A DNA stretch of 64,000 bases. It comes from Phycisphaerales bacterium AB-hyl4 (GTDB taxonomy: Bacteria > Planctomycetota > Phycisphaerae > Phycisphaerales > Phycisphaeraceae). The stretch covers positions 1 to 64,000 of the forward strand of contig JBGUBD010000012.1 of the NCBI GenBank assembly GCA_041821185.1, in the 5' to 3' direction. The notes beneath the pieces were generated by a model that was not told the DNA's origin, did no database searches, and was given only the letters and a program-made list of their open reading frames with translations. Shown piece after piece: positions 45,746-55,211 of the stretch (positions are counted from its first letter, which is position 1; each line of letters begins with the position of its first letter). The translations under genes were made by a program, and so were the position numbers.

Positions 45746-46771
45746 ATGACCGACAAACTGCAAGGCGTCTTTACGCCACACATGGTGCCCCTCGATGCCC
45801 ACGGCCGTGTCGCTGAGGATGAGCTGCGGCGGTATATCGACTGGCTGATCGAGCGCGGCGTGCATGGGCTGTACCCCAACGGCTCGACGGGCGAGTTCAC
45901 CCGATTTACCGCTGACGAGCGGCGGCGCATCGTGCAGATCGTCTGTGAGCAGGCGGCCGGCCGTGTGCCCGTGCTCGCCGGTGCTGCCGAGGCGAATGTC
46001 GCCGAGACGCTGCGTGCCTGCGAAGCGTACGCCGAGTATGGGGCGCGGGCGGTGGCGATTGTCAGTCCGTTTTATTACAAGCTTTCGTCGGAGAGCGTGT
46101 ACGCCTACTTTCGCGAGATCGCCCGCAACAGTCCGGTCGATGTGACGCTGTACAACATTCCGATGTTCGCTTCGCCGATCGACGTGCCGACGATCCGTCG
46201 GCTGGCGGAGTTTGATCGCATCATCGGCATCAAAGATTCCAGCGGCGACGTGGCGTTCATGATGCGGATGATCGCGGCGATCCGTCCGCATCGGCCTGAC
46301 TTCACGTTCCTCACCGGTTGGGAAGCCGTGCTCGTGCCCATGCTCCAGGTCGGCGCGGACGGCGGCACGCACGCGACCAGCGGCGTCGTGCCGGAGCTGA
46401 CCCGCAAGCTCTATGACCTGACCCGCGCGGGGCAGCTTGATGAGGCGATCTCGCTGCAATATCGCCTGCTGGAGTTGTTCGACACGATGCTCTACTCGGC
46501 CGACTTCCCCGAGGGCTTCCGCGCTGCGGTCGAGCTGCGCGGCATTCGCCTGGGTGCAAGCCGACAGCCGATGAGCGAGACGCAGCAGGTCGACCGCAGC
46601 GCCTTGCAGCGCGTGCTGCACTGCCTGGTCGCCGACTTCGGGTTGATTGATCCGCCGAGCGAAGGCTGCCCGCCGCGCAATGGCCAGCCCGCCGCCGGCG
46701 TGGGCCGAGAGCACATTTCCCACATTGCCCAACAGGTCATCGACCAGTTGCGTCAGCGCGGCGTTTTGTAA
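45746..46771 (+). CDS. DapA-family aldolase with encapsulation-like C-terminal tail
   Basis: A 341-residue DHDPS/NAL-superfamily lyase. The family signature YPNGSTGEFTRFTADERRR, the Tyr in SPFYYK and the Schiff-base Lys in IGIKDSSGD are clear. The family is about 295-300 residues. Here some 40 more residues form a linker (DPPSEGCPPRNGQPAAGVGR) and a terminal amphipathic helix, EHISHIAQQVIDQLRQRG. The helix closely resembles that of the RpiB-like BMC protein (EQLVQQIADQVIAALRARG). It may be a 2-keto-3-deoxy-acid aldolase, such as the L-rhamnonate/L-fuconate type that yields pyruvate plus lactaldehyde, targeted to the BMC. That is a hypothesis. Confidence 0.85.
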   Translation: MTDKLQGVFTPHMVPLDAHGRVAEDELRRYIDWLIERGVHGLYPNGSTGEFTRFTADERRRIVQIVCEQAAGRVPVLAGAAEANVAETLRACEAYAEYGARAVAIVSPFYYKLSSESVYAYFREIARNSPVDVTLYNIPMFASPIDVPTIRRLAEFDRIIGIKDSSGDVAFMMRMIAAIRPHRPDFTFLTGWEAVLVPMLQVGADGGTHATSGVVPELTRKLYDLTRAGQLDEAISLQYRLLELFDTMLYSADFPEGFRAAVELRGIRLGASRQPMSETQQVDRSALQRVLHCLVADFGLIDPPSEGCPPRNGQPAAGVGREHISHIAQQVIDQLRQRGVL

Positions 46772-46861
46772 ACGTTGATGCGGGCGGCGATGTCGGCCGG
46801 TGAAGCCGCCGCCGATGCCCCCTACCAGCCAGGGCACGGCCGTCTTAACTTGAATCCGCAA

Positions 46862-46935
<74 letters not shown>

Positions 46936-47164
46936 AGGTTTGTATGTCCAGGCGAGGGTGCGTTAGCAGGCCCTTGCCCGGCCGAGCGGGGTTGTGCCGC
47001 TACGACTTGTGCAAAGCCTACTGGCGAATGCCGAGGCGGTCAATCGCGGGTGGCGGCGGGCGGCCAGAAACTTCGTAACACGACCTAAACGACACGATCG
47101 ATTCAACCGATACCGTTTTTTAGTCGTGCGATTTGCACGGCCGGCTCAGGGGAGAATCGCAACC

Positions 47165-48574
47165 ATGAAGCACTATGATCTTGTGGTGATCGGCACGGGG
47201 CCGGCCGGTCAGAAAGGCGCGATCCAGGCGGCGAAGCTTGGAAAGCGTGTGGCGATCATTGAGAAAGCCACCGTGCTCGGTGGAGCCGCGATCAATACAG
47301 GTACGATCCCCTCCAAAGCACTGCGCGAAGCGGTGCTGCACCTGACCGGCCACGCGAAGCGCGGGCTGTTCGGGCAGAGCTACCGGGTCAAGAAAGACAT
47401 CACCATCGCCGACCTCGCCGCGGTGAGCCAACAGGTCATCCGCCACGAGTGGGAGCTGATCCAGGATCAACTGGAACGCAACGGCATCGACCTGATCTGG
47501 GGCAAGGCCCACTTCGAAGGGCCCAACCTGCTTCAGATCCAGCGCAACGGCGATGCCGAGCTGCTCACGGCCGACAAGTTCCTCGTCGCGGTGGGCACAC
47601 GGCCGGCCCGGCCGACGAACGTGCCGTTCAATGAAACAAGCGTGTTCTGCTCCGATCAACTGCTGCACCTCGAACGCCTGCCCAAGAGCATGATCGTCGT
47701 CGGCGGCGGCGTGATCGGCACGGAGTACGCCTGCATCATGGCGACGCTGGGTGTGCGCGTCATCCTCGTGGAAGGTCGCAGCAAGCTGCTGGGCTTTCTC
47801 GATGATGAGATCACCGAAGCGTTTCAGTACCAGCTTCGCCGAGCCGGCATCACGCTTCGGCTGGGTGAGAAGGTCGAGAAGATCGACGAAGTCAAAGGCG
47901 ACCCGACCACCGGCGGCAAGCCGTTGGTGCAGGCGACGCTGGAGTCGGGCAAACGGCTACGCGCCGAGACGCTGCTCTACGCGGTCGGTCGGCAAGGCGT
48001 GTGCGGCGCCCTGGGGCTGGACAACGTGGGCATCTCGTTCGACGACCGCGAACGGCTGAAGGTCAACGACCACTACCAGACCAACATCGAACACGTCTAT
48101 GCGGCGGGCGATGTGATCGGCTTCCCCTCGCTGGCCTCGACGAGCATGGAGCAGGGCCGACGGGCTGTTTGCCACGCGTTCGGCGTGAAGGAAGACAACT
48201 TCAACACGCTGTTTCCGTATGGCATTTACGCTGTGCCGGAAATTTCAATGGTCGGCCAGACCGAAGAGCAACTCACCGAAGCCGGCATCCCGTACGAAGC
48301 AGGCATCGCGACGTATGACGAAGTCTCTCGCGGCAAACTGCTGGGCGACCACACCGGCATGCTCAAGCTGCTGATCCACCAGGACGACCACACCATCCTC
48401 GGCGTGCACGCGATCGGCACGCAGGCGACGGAGCTGATCCACATCGGCCAGGCGGTGATGACGCTCAAGGGCACAGCCCAGTATTTCATCCAGAACGTGT
48501 TCAACTACCCGACGCTCGCCGAGGCGTACCGCGTCGCAGCGTACAACGGGTTGAACAAGCTACGGCATATCTGA
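47165..48574 (+). CDS. sthA: Soluble pyridine nucleotide transhydrogenase
   Basis: A 469-residue flavoprotein of the pyridine nucleotide-disulfide family that moves hydride between NADH and NADPH. The N-terminal YDLVVIGTGPAGQKGAIQAA binds FAD. The active-site region reads GAAINTGTIPSKALREA, lacking the redox Cys pair of lipoamide dehydrogenase, as in SthA. VVGGGVIGTEYACIMATLGV is the NAD site. The MKHYDL start follows a GGGAG-like site. Lpd-type enzymes are excluded by the missing cysteines. Confidence 0.93.
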   Translation: MKHYDLVVIGTGPAGQKGAIQAAKLGKRVAIIEKATVLGGAAINTGTIPSKALREAVLHLTGHAKRGLFGQSYRVKKDITIADLAAVSQQVIRHEWELIQDQLERNGIDLIWGKAHFEGPNLLQIQRNGDAELLTADKFLVAVGTRPARPTNVPFNETSVFCSDQLLHLERLPKSMIVVGGGVIGTEYACIMATLGVRVILVEGRSKLLGFLDDEITEAFQYQLRRAGITLRLGEKVEKIDEVKGDPTTGGKPLVQATLESGKRLRAETLLYAVGRQGVCGALGLDNVGISFDDRERLKVNDHYQTNIEHVYAAGDVIGFPSLASTSMEQGRRAVCHAFGVKEDNFNTLFPYGIYAVPEISMVGQTEEQLTEAGIPYEAGIATYDEVSRGKLLGDHTGMLKLLIHQDDHTILGVHAIGTQATELIHIGQAVMTLKGTAQYFIQNVFNYPTLAEAYRVAAYNGLNKLRHI

Positions 48575-48613
48575 CCACCACCCCGTCGCACACGAGGGCA
48601 ACACGAGCATGAT

Positions 48614-49129
48614 CTATACACCTACGTCGATCGGCTCGTCGGGATAGCCATCGTTCAATAACGCGCTGAGATATTGAGCAATGCGTCGTGGAGCAAAGTC
48701 GCTGGTCGAGCGTTGCAGTTCTTCGACCGACCACCAGTGGTGGCCGAGTTGATCGTGTATCTCCTGATCGTCTGCGATAGCGCGAATCACCGTGGCGTCG
48801 GTGCGGGCAACGAAGAAACGCTCGTGCTGGTTGTAGCGGCGATGGCGGTAGGTGAACGCGTGCGTGCGATGCCAAACACAGCAGGACACTTCATGGATAC
48901 GAAGGCCCGTTTCCTCGTATACCTCGCGGCGAGCAGCGTCTTCGTAAGACTCGTTTGCTTCGAGGCCGCCGCCGGGCGCGATCCAGAACGGCTCCCCACC
49001 CGTTGGATCCTGGCAATGGAACATCAACAGGCGATCCTCCGCATCCAGCAGCAGCACGCGCGCCGCAGAGCGAACGACCAAGCCATCCTGATGCGTCTGT
49101 TCCACCGTTGCCCCCTTTGCGTGAATCAC
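48614..49129 (-). CDS. Nudix hydrolase
   Basis: A 171-residue phosphohydrolase. The Nudix box is intact in GGGLEANESYEDAARREVYE ETGL. DRLLMFHCQDPTGGEPFWIA precedes it. The start overlaps the stop of the TPR/alpha-CTD gene (ATGA), so translation is coupled. The substrate cannot be told from sequence. Confidence 0.9.
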   Translation of the reverse strand: MIHAKGATVEQTHQDGLVVRSAARVLLLDAEDRLLMFHCQDPTGGEPFWIAPGGGLEANESYEDAARREVYEETGLRIHEVSCCVWHRTHAFTYRHRRYNQHERFFVARTDATVIRAIADDQEIHDQLGHHWWSVEELQRSTSDFAPRRIAQYLSALLNDGYPDEPIDVGV

Positions 49130-50061
49130 CCCTGATCCAGCCGACGGAGGTCGAGGCCGGCTTCATTGAGCTTCTGCTTGATTTCGGTGAGGCTGGTCAT
49201 GCCGAAGTTTTTGACGCCCATCAGCTCGGCCTCGGTCTTGGTGACGAGGTCGCCGATGCTGGTGACGCCCAGCAGAGCCAGCGCCTTGCGGGCGCGGACG
49301 GAGAGGTTCAGTTCATTGACCGACTTGTTGAGCGTGTCGTTGTCGCCGGCCTGGTCGCGAAGCTGGTCGTAGACTTCCTGCTTGACCTGCTGCTGCTGCT
49401 GTTCGACGGCCTGGCCGAGGCGAAGGCCGCGCTGAGCGAGCATGGTCTTGATTTCGTCGAGGCTGGCGTCGCCGAAGTTCTTGAAGCTGCGCAGCTCGGC
49501 TTCGGTGACCTTGAGCAGGTCGCCGAGCGTGCGGATGTTCATCTTGCGAAGCGCGTTTCGCGTGCGGACGGACAGTTCGAAGTCGGTCACGGGCGTGTCG
49601 AGCAGCGCGTTGTGGGCGGCGACCTTCTTCTCCTGGTCGTCGTCGATGATCATGCCCTTGCTGGCGAGCACGTCTTTGATGTAGAGGCGGGCGCGCGGGT
49701 GGTTGGGCTCGGTGGCGAGCACCTGGCGGAGGCAGCGCTCGGCCTTGCCGTGGTCGTTGCGGTCTTCGTAAAGCACGGCGAGGTTGATCAGCGCGTTCAG
49801 CGACGGCCGTTCGCGGCGGGCACACTCTTCATAAAGATGCACCGCTTCGTCTTCCTCGCCCATGAGGTCGAGGTTGTAGGCGAGGCGGAAACAGATGGCC
49901 GCGTCGTCCGGGTCGGCGGCGTAGGCGGCCTCGTACTGCTCCACCGCTTCGTAGCGGTTGCCGGCCTGCTCGGCCTGGAACCCGGCGTCGTAGTATTTCT
50001 TGGCTGTTTCCACGTCACGAACGTCGCCCATCGTGCCCATATCTTCCGCTGCGCTCATCAT
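49126..50061 (-). CDS. TPR protein with two RNA polymerase alpha-CTD-like domains
   Basis: A 311-residue protein. TPR repeats occupy about residues 20-140 (AGFQAEQAGNRYEAVEQYEA and the later AICFRLAYNLDLMGEEDEAV). Then come two alpha-CTD-like HhH domains, SVRTRNALRKMNIRTLGDLL (about 154-215) and SVRARKALALLGVTSIGDLV (about 239-306), joined by a Gln-rich linker. The E. coli alpha CTD binds UP-element DNA and activators, so this may be a nucleoid- or polymerase-linked factor, by inference. It is upstream of a Nudix gene in the same operon. The domain design seems characteristic of planctomycetes. Confidence 0.8.
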   Translation of the reverse strand: MMSAAEDMGTMGDVRDVETAKKYYDAGFQAEQAGNRYEAVEQYEAAYAADPDDAAICFRLAYNLDLMGEEDEAVHLYEECARRERPSLNALINLAVLYEDRNDHGKAERCLRQVLATEPNHPRARLYIKDVLASKGMIIDDDQEKKVAAHNALLDTPVTDFELSVRTRNALRKMNIRTLGDLLKVTEAELRSFKNFGDASLDEIKTMLAQRGLRLGQAVEQQQQQVKQEVYDQLRDQAGDNDTLNKSVNELNLSVRARKALALLGVTSIGDLVTKTEAELMGVKNFGMTSLTEIKQKLNEAGLDLRRLDQG

Positions 50062-50251
50062 CGTGTCTTTTCCAGTTTTCAGGCCTTCACATGTCCACGG
50101 CAGACCGGCCGCCGCACCCCCCGCGCAAGCAGGTAAGGGTAGTATCATCGGCCTGCCTCGGCAAGCGCGGGCCACATTGACGGGGGGAGCCGAATCTGTA
50201 TAGATGGGTCGCAACGGGTCATGTTTTCCTCTTTCCGCAAAGGTTCTCCCA

Positions 50252-52459
50252 ATGCGTCATCGTCGCCCTGCCGGCTGGTTTTCCATGCTTTTCACCGCTG
50301 CGGTCGCCTGCCTGCTGCTGATGGCCGTGCCGTCGGCGTCGGCCGCCGAGGTCAAGCCCCATACCGTGCTGCTCACCTGGCAGCAGGACCCGACAACGAC
50401 GATGACCGTGCAATGGCTGCAGCGCGGCGACCTGCTGCCGCTGGCCGAGGGGCAAGACGAGTCGCTGGAGCATGCGCATGGCGTACCGCAGATCGAAGCC
50501 CCGCCCGCCGACGCCGACGCGACGTGGGACGGGCCGGCGCTGCACGTGCCGCTGATGTTGAACGAGGCCCATCGCGTGCCAAACCCGGATAGCTTCGACG
50601 CAGAGCTGAAGCTGGGCTGGACGGAGGCGGGCCTGTTCCTGCGGGTGGCGGTGCGTGACCTGACGCCGAGCGAGCATCCGGACCGTAACGACCTGTGGCG
50701 GGCGGATTCGGTGGAGCTGTTCGTCTCGACCGGCGTTGGCGATAGCGATCGGTATCAGTTGATCCTGGCGTCGGGCGCGGACCCGGAACAAGACGGGCTT
50801 CGCATGCAGTTTTACGATAGCCGTGCCGATCGGGCGGTGGACCTCACCGCGGAAACGAGCTCGGCGGTGCATGATGAGGGTTACACCATTGATGTGTTGC
50901 TGCCTTGGGAGAACCTGGGCCTGGACGCGGTGGAGGCCGGGCGTGAGCTTGCCTTCAACGCGATTGTGAACGACGCGGGGACCGAGGAAGCGTCGCAGTG
51001 GTTGGGCTGGCATCACCATCGTGACAGCAGCCGGAACAGCCGATCGATGATGCCATTGAAACTGACCGATGGCGAAGGCACGCAGGTGCTGCTGCGAACC
51101 GTCCTGAAGGAAGATCACCTCGACACGGACAAATCGGAAGCGCAGTTTTTCGCACACCCGGACCTGGCTGGCAAGACGATCACGTTGCACGCAGGCGACG
51201 AAGTGGTCGGCTCGACGACGCTGGAAGGCGACGAGCTTCCGCTGCATGCGGCGATTCCGATCCCTGCCCCGCCGGAGGACGAGCGATGGGGTGCGTTGTC
51301 GGTGGAATTGGACGATGAACGCGTCGCGGTGCTGGAGATGTCGGCGATTTATGCGTCGCGCCCGCCGGACGCTGCGGAGCTGCTTTATCGAGCAGCGGGC
51401 GAGTCGGAGTTCCAGACGGCGGAAACGGCGGTGCATCGCATGATCGCCTGGCCGGGCGTGTTCCGCCAGCGTGTCGAGCTGACCGGGCTGGAGCCGGCGA
51501 GCACGTACGAGTTTCAAATCCCCGGCGTGGATCGCACGTTCAAGTTCCGCACGATGCCGACCGACATTGACGAGCCGCTGCGGTTCGCCACCGGCGGCGA
51601 CATCCGTCACCGGCAGGACTGGATGGAAGCCACCAATCGACAGGCGATGAAATATGACATCGACTTCGTGGTCTGGGGCGGCGACTTTGCTTATGCCGAC
51701 GCGATGGAAGAACGGCTATACCGCTGGGACGAATGGTTCCAGGCGAACTACAACACGTTAATCAGCGACGACGGCCGAGTCGTGCCCGTGGTCGCGGGCA
51801 TCGGCAACCACGAAGTCCGCGGCGGATATATGGTCAACCAGGACGACTACGAACCCACGGACGAGTACCGCCTCGGCCGGGCCCCCTACTTCTTCCAGCT
51901 TTTCGCCTTCCCCGGCCAGCCGGGCTACGGCGTGCTGGACTTCGGCGACTACCTGTCCATCGTCCTGCCCGACACGAACCACGCCAACCCGATCGCCGGC
52001 GAGCAGACGGACTGGCTTGCCAGCGTGCTTGCCGAGCGCGAGCATGTCCCGCACGTCTTCCCCGTGTACCATGTGCCGGCATATCCGTCGCACCGGCCTT
52101 ACGACGGCGGCGTCAGCCGACAGGTGCGCGAACACTGGGTGCCGCTGTTTGAAGAGCATGGCATTGAAGTCGTCTTCGAAAACCACGACCACACGTATAA
52201 GCGCACCCACCCGCTGCGCGGCGGCGAAGTCGACCCGCATCGCGGCATCGTCTACATGGGCGACGGCGCCTGGGGCGTGGGCACGCGCGACGTGCACGAC
52301 GTGGAGGAAACGTGGTATCTGCGTCGGGCCGAGTCGACCCGTCATGCGATCATCGTGACCCTGCACGGCCGACACCGGCACATGCTCGTGGTCAGCGAAG
52401 ATGGCGACATTCTGGACGAATACCCGCAGACGCCGTTGAACAGCGGGCTGGGTCAGTAA
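50252..52459 (+). CDS. Purple acid phosphatase with nested CBM9-like domain
   Basis: A 735-residue secreted protein with a signal peptide (LFTAAVACLLLMAVPSASAA). The N-terminal phosphatase fibronectin-like domain starts (HTVLLTWQQDPTTTMTVQWL), then is interrupted by a CBM9/DOMON-like insert (about residues 85-250, FLRVAVRDLTPSEHPDRNDL WRADSVELF). It resumes before the metallophosphatase domain. Metal ligands are visible in GGDIRH, GGDFAYADA, GNHE and ENHDHTYKR, near residues 447-650. It likely releases phosphate outside the cytoplasm, perhaps on polysaccharide-linked substrates. Confidence 0.82.
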   Translation: MRHRRPAGWFSMLFTAAVACLLLMAVPSASAAEVKPHTVLLTWQQDPTTTMTVQWLQRGDLLPLAEGQDESLEHAHGVPQIEAPPADADATWDGPALHVPLMLNEAHRVPNPDSFDAELKLGWTEAGLFLRVAVRDLTPSEHPDRNDLWRADSVELFVSTGVGDSDRYQLILASGADPEQDGLRMQFYDSRADRAVDLTAETSSAVHDEGYTIDVLLPWENLGLDAVEAGRELAFNAIVNDAGTEEASQWLGWHHHRDSSRNSRSMMPLKLTDGEGTQVLLRTVLKEDHLDTDKSEAQFFAHPDLAGKTITLHAGDEVVGSTTLEGDELPLHAAIPIPAPPEDERWGALSVELDDERVAVLEMSAIYASRPPDAAELLYRAAGESEFQTAETAVHRMIAWPGVFRQRVELTGLEPASTYEFQIPGVDRTFKFRTMPTDIDEPLRFATGGDIRHRQDWMEATNRQAMKYDIDFVVWGGDFAYADAMEERLYRWDEWFQANYNTLISDDGRVVPVVAGIGNHEVRGGYMVNQDDYEPTDEYRLGRAPYFFQLFAFPGQPGYGVLDFGDYLSIVLPDTNHANPIAGEQTDWLASVLAEREHVPHVFPVYHVPAYPSHRPYDGGVSRQVREHWVPLFEEHGIEVVFENHDHTYKRTHPLRGGEVDPHRGIVYMGDGAWGVGTRDVHDVEETWYLRRAESTRHAIIVTLHGRHRHMLVVSEDGDILDEYPQTPLNSGLGQ

Positions 52460-52480
52460 AGACGCGCGCGGGTGCCGAAA

Positions 52481-52503
52481 GCCCACGGATTAAATCCGTG
52501 GGC
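52481..52503. repeat. Palindromic repeat type B
   Basis: GCCCACGGATTAAATCCGTG GGC then TTCG, a perfect hairpin between convergent genes. Confidence 0.8.
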
Positions 52504-52532
52504 TTCGAGCGCACCCGAGATTCATGTGGCAA

Positions 52533-53687
52533 TCAGTCGGCAGGCTCGATGCGATACAGCCCGCCGTCGGACTCATCGCTGACAGCGTAGATGTTGTTGT
52601 CGGGGCCGATGCGTACGTCGCGCACTCGGCCGATCGTATCGCGAAGCACTTCCTCTTCATGCACGACCTCGTCGTCTTCGAGGACGACCCGGCGGATCTG
52701 CTTCACATACAGGCCGCCGATGAGGATGTTGTTTTCCCAGTTGCCGAACTGTCCGCCGTTGACGATCGCCAGGCCGGAGGGCGCGAGCGTCGGCAGGAAC
52801 TCGCGGATCGGCTCGGCCGTGTCGGGCCGTTCGCGGGCGCTGTCGCCGAACTGTGCTTCAGTGCCGTAGTCGCGGCCCGGGGTTGATACGGGCCAGCCGT
52901 AGTTCTCGCCCGGCTCGATGCGATCGAGTCGATCGCCGCCGCGCGGGCCGTGGTCGGCGGCCCAGATTTCGCGGGTGACGGGGTGGATGTCCATGCCCTG
53001 AATGTTGCGATGCCCGTAGCTGTAGATTTCCGGGTGTACGTCGTCGCGATCGCGGAACGGGTTGTCGTCAGGCACGTTGCCGTCGTCGGTGAGGCGGAGC
53101 ATTTTGCCTGCGTGGTCTTCGAGATCCTGGGCGCGTTCGGGCTCGACGCCGCGATCACCGATGCTCAGCAGCAGCGTGCCGTCGTCGAGGAACAGGATGC
53201 GCGAGCCGTAGTGTCGGCCGGGGTCGGACTTGCGATCCTGAGTGAACAGCTCTTCGACGTCGGTGAGGCGCATCGTCTCGTCGTCGATCTTCGCGCGGAT
53301 GAGCGCGGTGGCTGTGCCGTCTTCGTCGCCCTTGGAGTAGGTGAGGTAGATCCAGCCGTTGCTGGCGTAGTCCGGGTGGACCGCCACATCGAGCAGGCCG
53401 CCCTGGTTTTCGACGTGCAGATCGTCGGGCAGGTTGTGAAGCTCGACCGGCTCGCCATTGCGTAGCCAGTGCAGTCGGCCGGGCCGCTCGGTTACGAGCA
53501 TCGACTCGTCGGGCAGGAACGCTACCGCCCACGGATGTTCCAGATCGCCGATGATGCGTGTCACCTTCAGGTCGTGATACTGTGAGCCCGCCGACTCTTC
53601 GATCACCTCTTCCTCGGCCACAGCGGGCCCGGCGAGCCAGGCACAGGTGAGCGTGGTGGTCAGGGCAACTTTCGAGGCAAACTTCAT
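52533..53687 (-). CDS. PQQ-dependent aldose (glucose/sorbosone) dehydrogenase
   Basis: A 384-residue periplasmic six-bladed beta-propeller. The signal peptide (residues 1-24) ends AGPAVAEEE. LEHPWAVAFLPDESMLVTER is the family entry motif, and PGENYGWPVSTPG, NIQGMDIHP and GDRGVEPERAQDLEDHAGKM are conserved. These enzymes oxidise aldoses with PQQ as cofactor. No PQQ-synthesis genes are in the window. The divergent neighbour is hisS. Confidence 0.88.
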   Translation of the reverse strand: MKFASKVALTTTLTCAWLAGPAVAEEEVIEESAGSQYHDLKVTRIIGDLEHPWAVAFLPDESMLVTERPGRLHWLRNGEPVELHNLPDDLHVENQGGLLDVAVHPDYASNGWIYLTYSKGDEDGTATALIRAKIDDETMRLTDVEELFTQDRKSDPGRHYGSRILFLDDGTLLLSIGDRGVEPERAQDLEDHAGKMLRLTDDGNVPDDNPFRDRDDVHPEIYSYGHRNIQGMDIHPVTREIWAADHGPRGGDRLDRIEPGENYGWPVSTPGRDYGTEAQFGDSARERPDTAEPIREFLPTLAPSGLAIVNGGQFGNWENNILIGGLYVKQIRRVVLEDDEVVHEEEVLRDTIGRVRDVRIGPDNNIYAVSDESDGGLYRIEPAD

Positions 53688-53877
53688 GCGATACGCTCCT
53701 TCCGAATCCAGAGAATCCCTTACAACGATTGTGGAACCCTAGGGCGCGAAAGTTGCTCGGGTCAACGGCGATTGCGAGGAACCGGCACGGTTTTGCAGGA
53801 TGTACCCCGATCTGGGAGACTGCTTCGCTTTGGCCGACGGTGTTGGACGAGACCACGATTCTTACCCCACAAGACCC

Positions 53878-55170
53878 ATGAAACTTCAGGCTCCCAAAGG
53901 CACGCGCGACTTCTACCCTCACGACATGGCTTGGCGGAATCACCTGCACGACGCCTGGCGCCGCGTGTCGATCCGCCACGGGTTTGAGCAGGTGGACGGG
54001 CCGATCTTCGAAACGCTCGACCTCTACAAGGTCAAGTCGGGCGAGGGCATCGTCTCCGAGCTGTTCCACTTTGAAGACCGCGGCGGCCGAGGCATGGCCA
54101 TCCGCCCCGAGTTTACGCCGACGCTGGCGCGGATGGTCGCGGCGCAGGCGAATGCGTTGCCCAAGCCGATCAAGTGGTTCTGTACGCCGAACCTCTGTCG
54201 GGCCGAGCGGCCGCAGCGCGGTCGGCTGCGCGAGTTCTTCCAGTGGAACGTCGACATCCTCGGCAGCGACGCCGCGGTCGCCGACGCGGAGTGCATCCTC
54301 GTCGCGATCGACCTGTTGCAGGAGCTGGGCCTCAAGCCCGAGCACGTCCGGGTGAAGATCAGCCACCGGCAGACAGTGCGCCACATCCTCAGTCTGCTCG
54401 GCGTGTCCGATGAGAAGATGGAAGACGCGTTCGATCTGCTCGACCGCCGCGACAAGATCGAGCCGGAGGCGTTTCAAAAGCGGGCCGGCGAGCTGGGGCT
54501 GGACGAGCCGCGCGTCGCGCGATTCGACCAGACCTGCCGGTACAAGTACAAGGTCGGCAGCCTCGGCGGGCTGAAAAAATCGCTGGGCATTGACGGCGAC
54601 GAACTCGCAGCGCTTGAGGCGCTCGACCAGCAACTGCTCGACTTCGGCATTGCCGACTGGTGCGAATATGACCTTGGCATCGTGCGCGGGTTGGCGTACT
54701 ACACGGGCACGGTGTTTGAAGTGCACGAAGCCACCGGCGTCGAGCGCGCGATGGCAGGCGGCGGGCGGTACGACCAGCTCATCGAATTGTTCGGCGGACC
54801 GGCGACGCCGGCGGTCGGCTTCGGCATGGGCGACGTCGTCCTCACCAACGTGCTCGCCGACAAGGGGCTGATACCCGAAGACGTGAGCCCTCGGCCGGAC
54901 GTGTACGTGCTCGCCGCGACGGAAGCGGGCGGCCACAAGCTCGGCGGCGTCGTCGCGTCATTGCGACAGCAAGGCGTGCACGCTCGACTGAGCTACCGCG
55001 CGACACGCAACATCAGCAAGCTGCTTAAAGAAGCCGGCTCGGCACGGGCGAGGTTCGCGCTCATCCTCGATGATGAGGCGGCGAACGGCACGGGGCAACT
55101 GAAAGACCTCGAGTCCGGCGAACAGGAAATCGTCAAGTTTGACGCAGTGGCGCGACGCGTAAAGGTTTAG
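53878..55170 (+). CDS. hisS: Histidyl-tRNA synthetase
   Basis: A 430-residue class II synthetase. The N-terminal KLQAPKGTRDFYPHDMAWRN and the motif 2 region FCTPNLCRAERPQRGRLREF are diagnostic. LGIVRGLAYYTGTVFEV is the His-specific segment and GGGRYDQLIELFGG completes the active site. The start at MKLQAP matches the family; the upstream extension is untranslated. Length is normal. Confidence 0.94.
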   Translation: MKLQAPKGTRDFYPHDMAWRNHLHDAWRRVSIRHGFEQVDGPIFETLDLYKVKSGEGIVSELFHFEDRGGRGMAIRPEFTPTLARMVAAQANALPKPIKWFCTPNLCRAERPQRGRLREFFQWNVDILGSDAAVADAECILVAIDLLQELGLKPEHVRVKISHRQTVRHILSLLGVSDEKMEDAFDLLDRRDKIEPEAFQKRAGELGLDEPRVARFDQTCRYKYKVGSLGGLKKSLGIDGDELAALEALDQQLLDFGIADWCEYDLGIVRGLAYYTGTVFEVHEATGVERAMAGGGRYDQLIELFGGPATPAVGFGMGDVVLTNVLADKGLIPEDVSPRPDVYVLAATEAGGHKLGGVVASLRQQGVHARLSYRATRNISKLLKEAGSARARFALILDDEAANGTGQLKDLESGEQEIVKFDAVARRVKV

Positions 55171-55192
55171 CGGCCGCCCCACCGGGGCGCCT
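55166..55192. repeat. GC-rich hairpin beside hisS stop (family H-related)
   Basis: GTTTAGCGGCCGCCCCACCG GGGCGCC, sharing the TTTAGCGGCC text with 14799 and 17063 in reverse orientation. Confidence 0.55.
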
Positions 55193-55211
55193 TGCGAGGG
55201 GGGCGGCGAGG

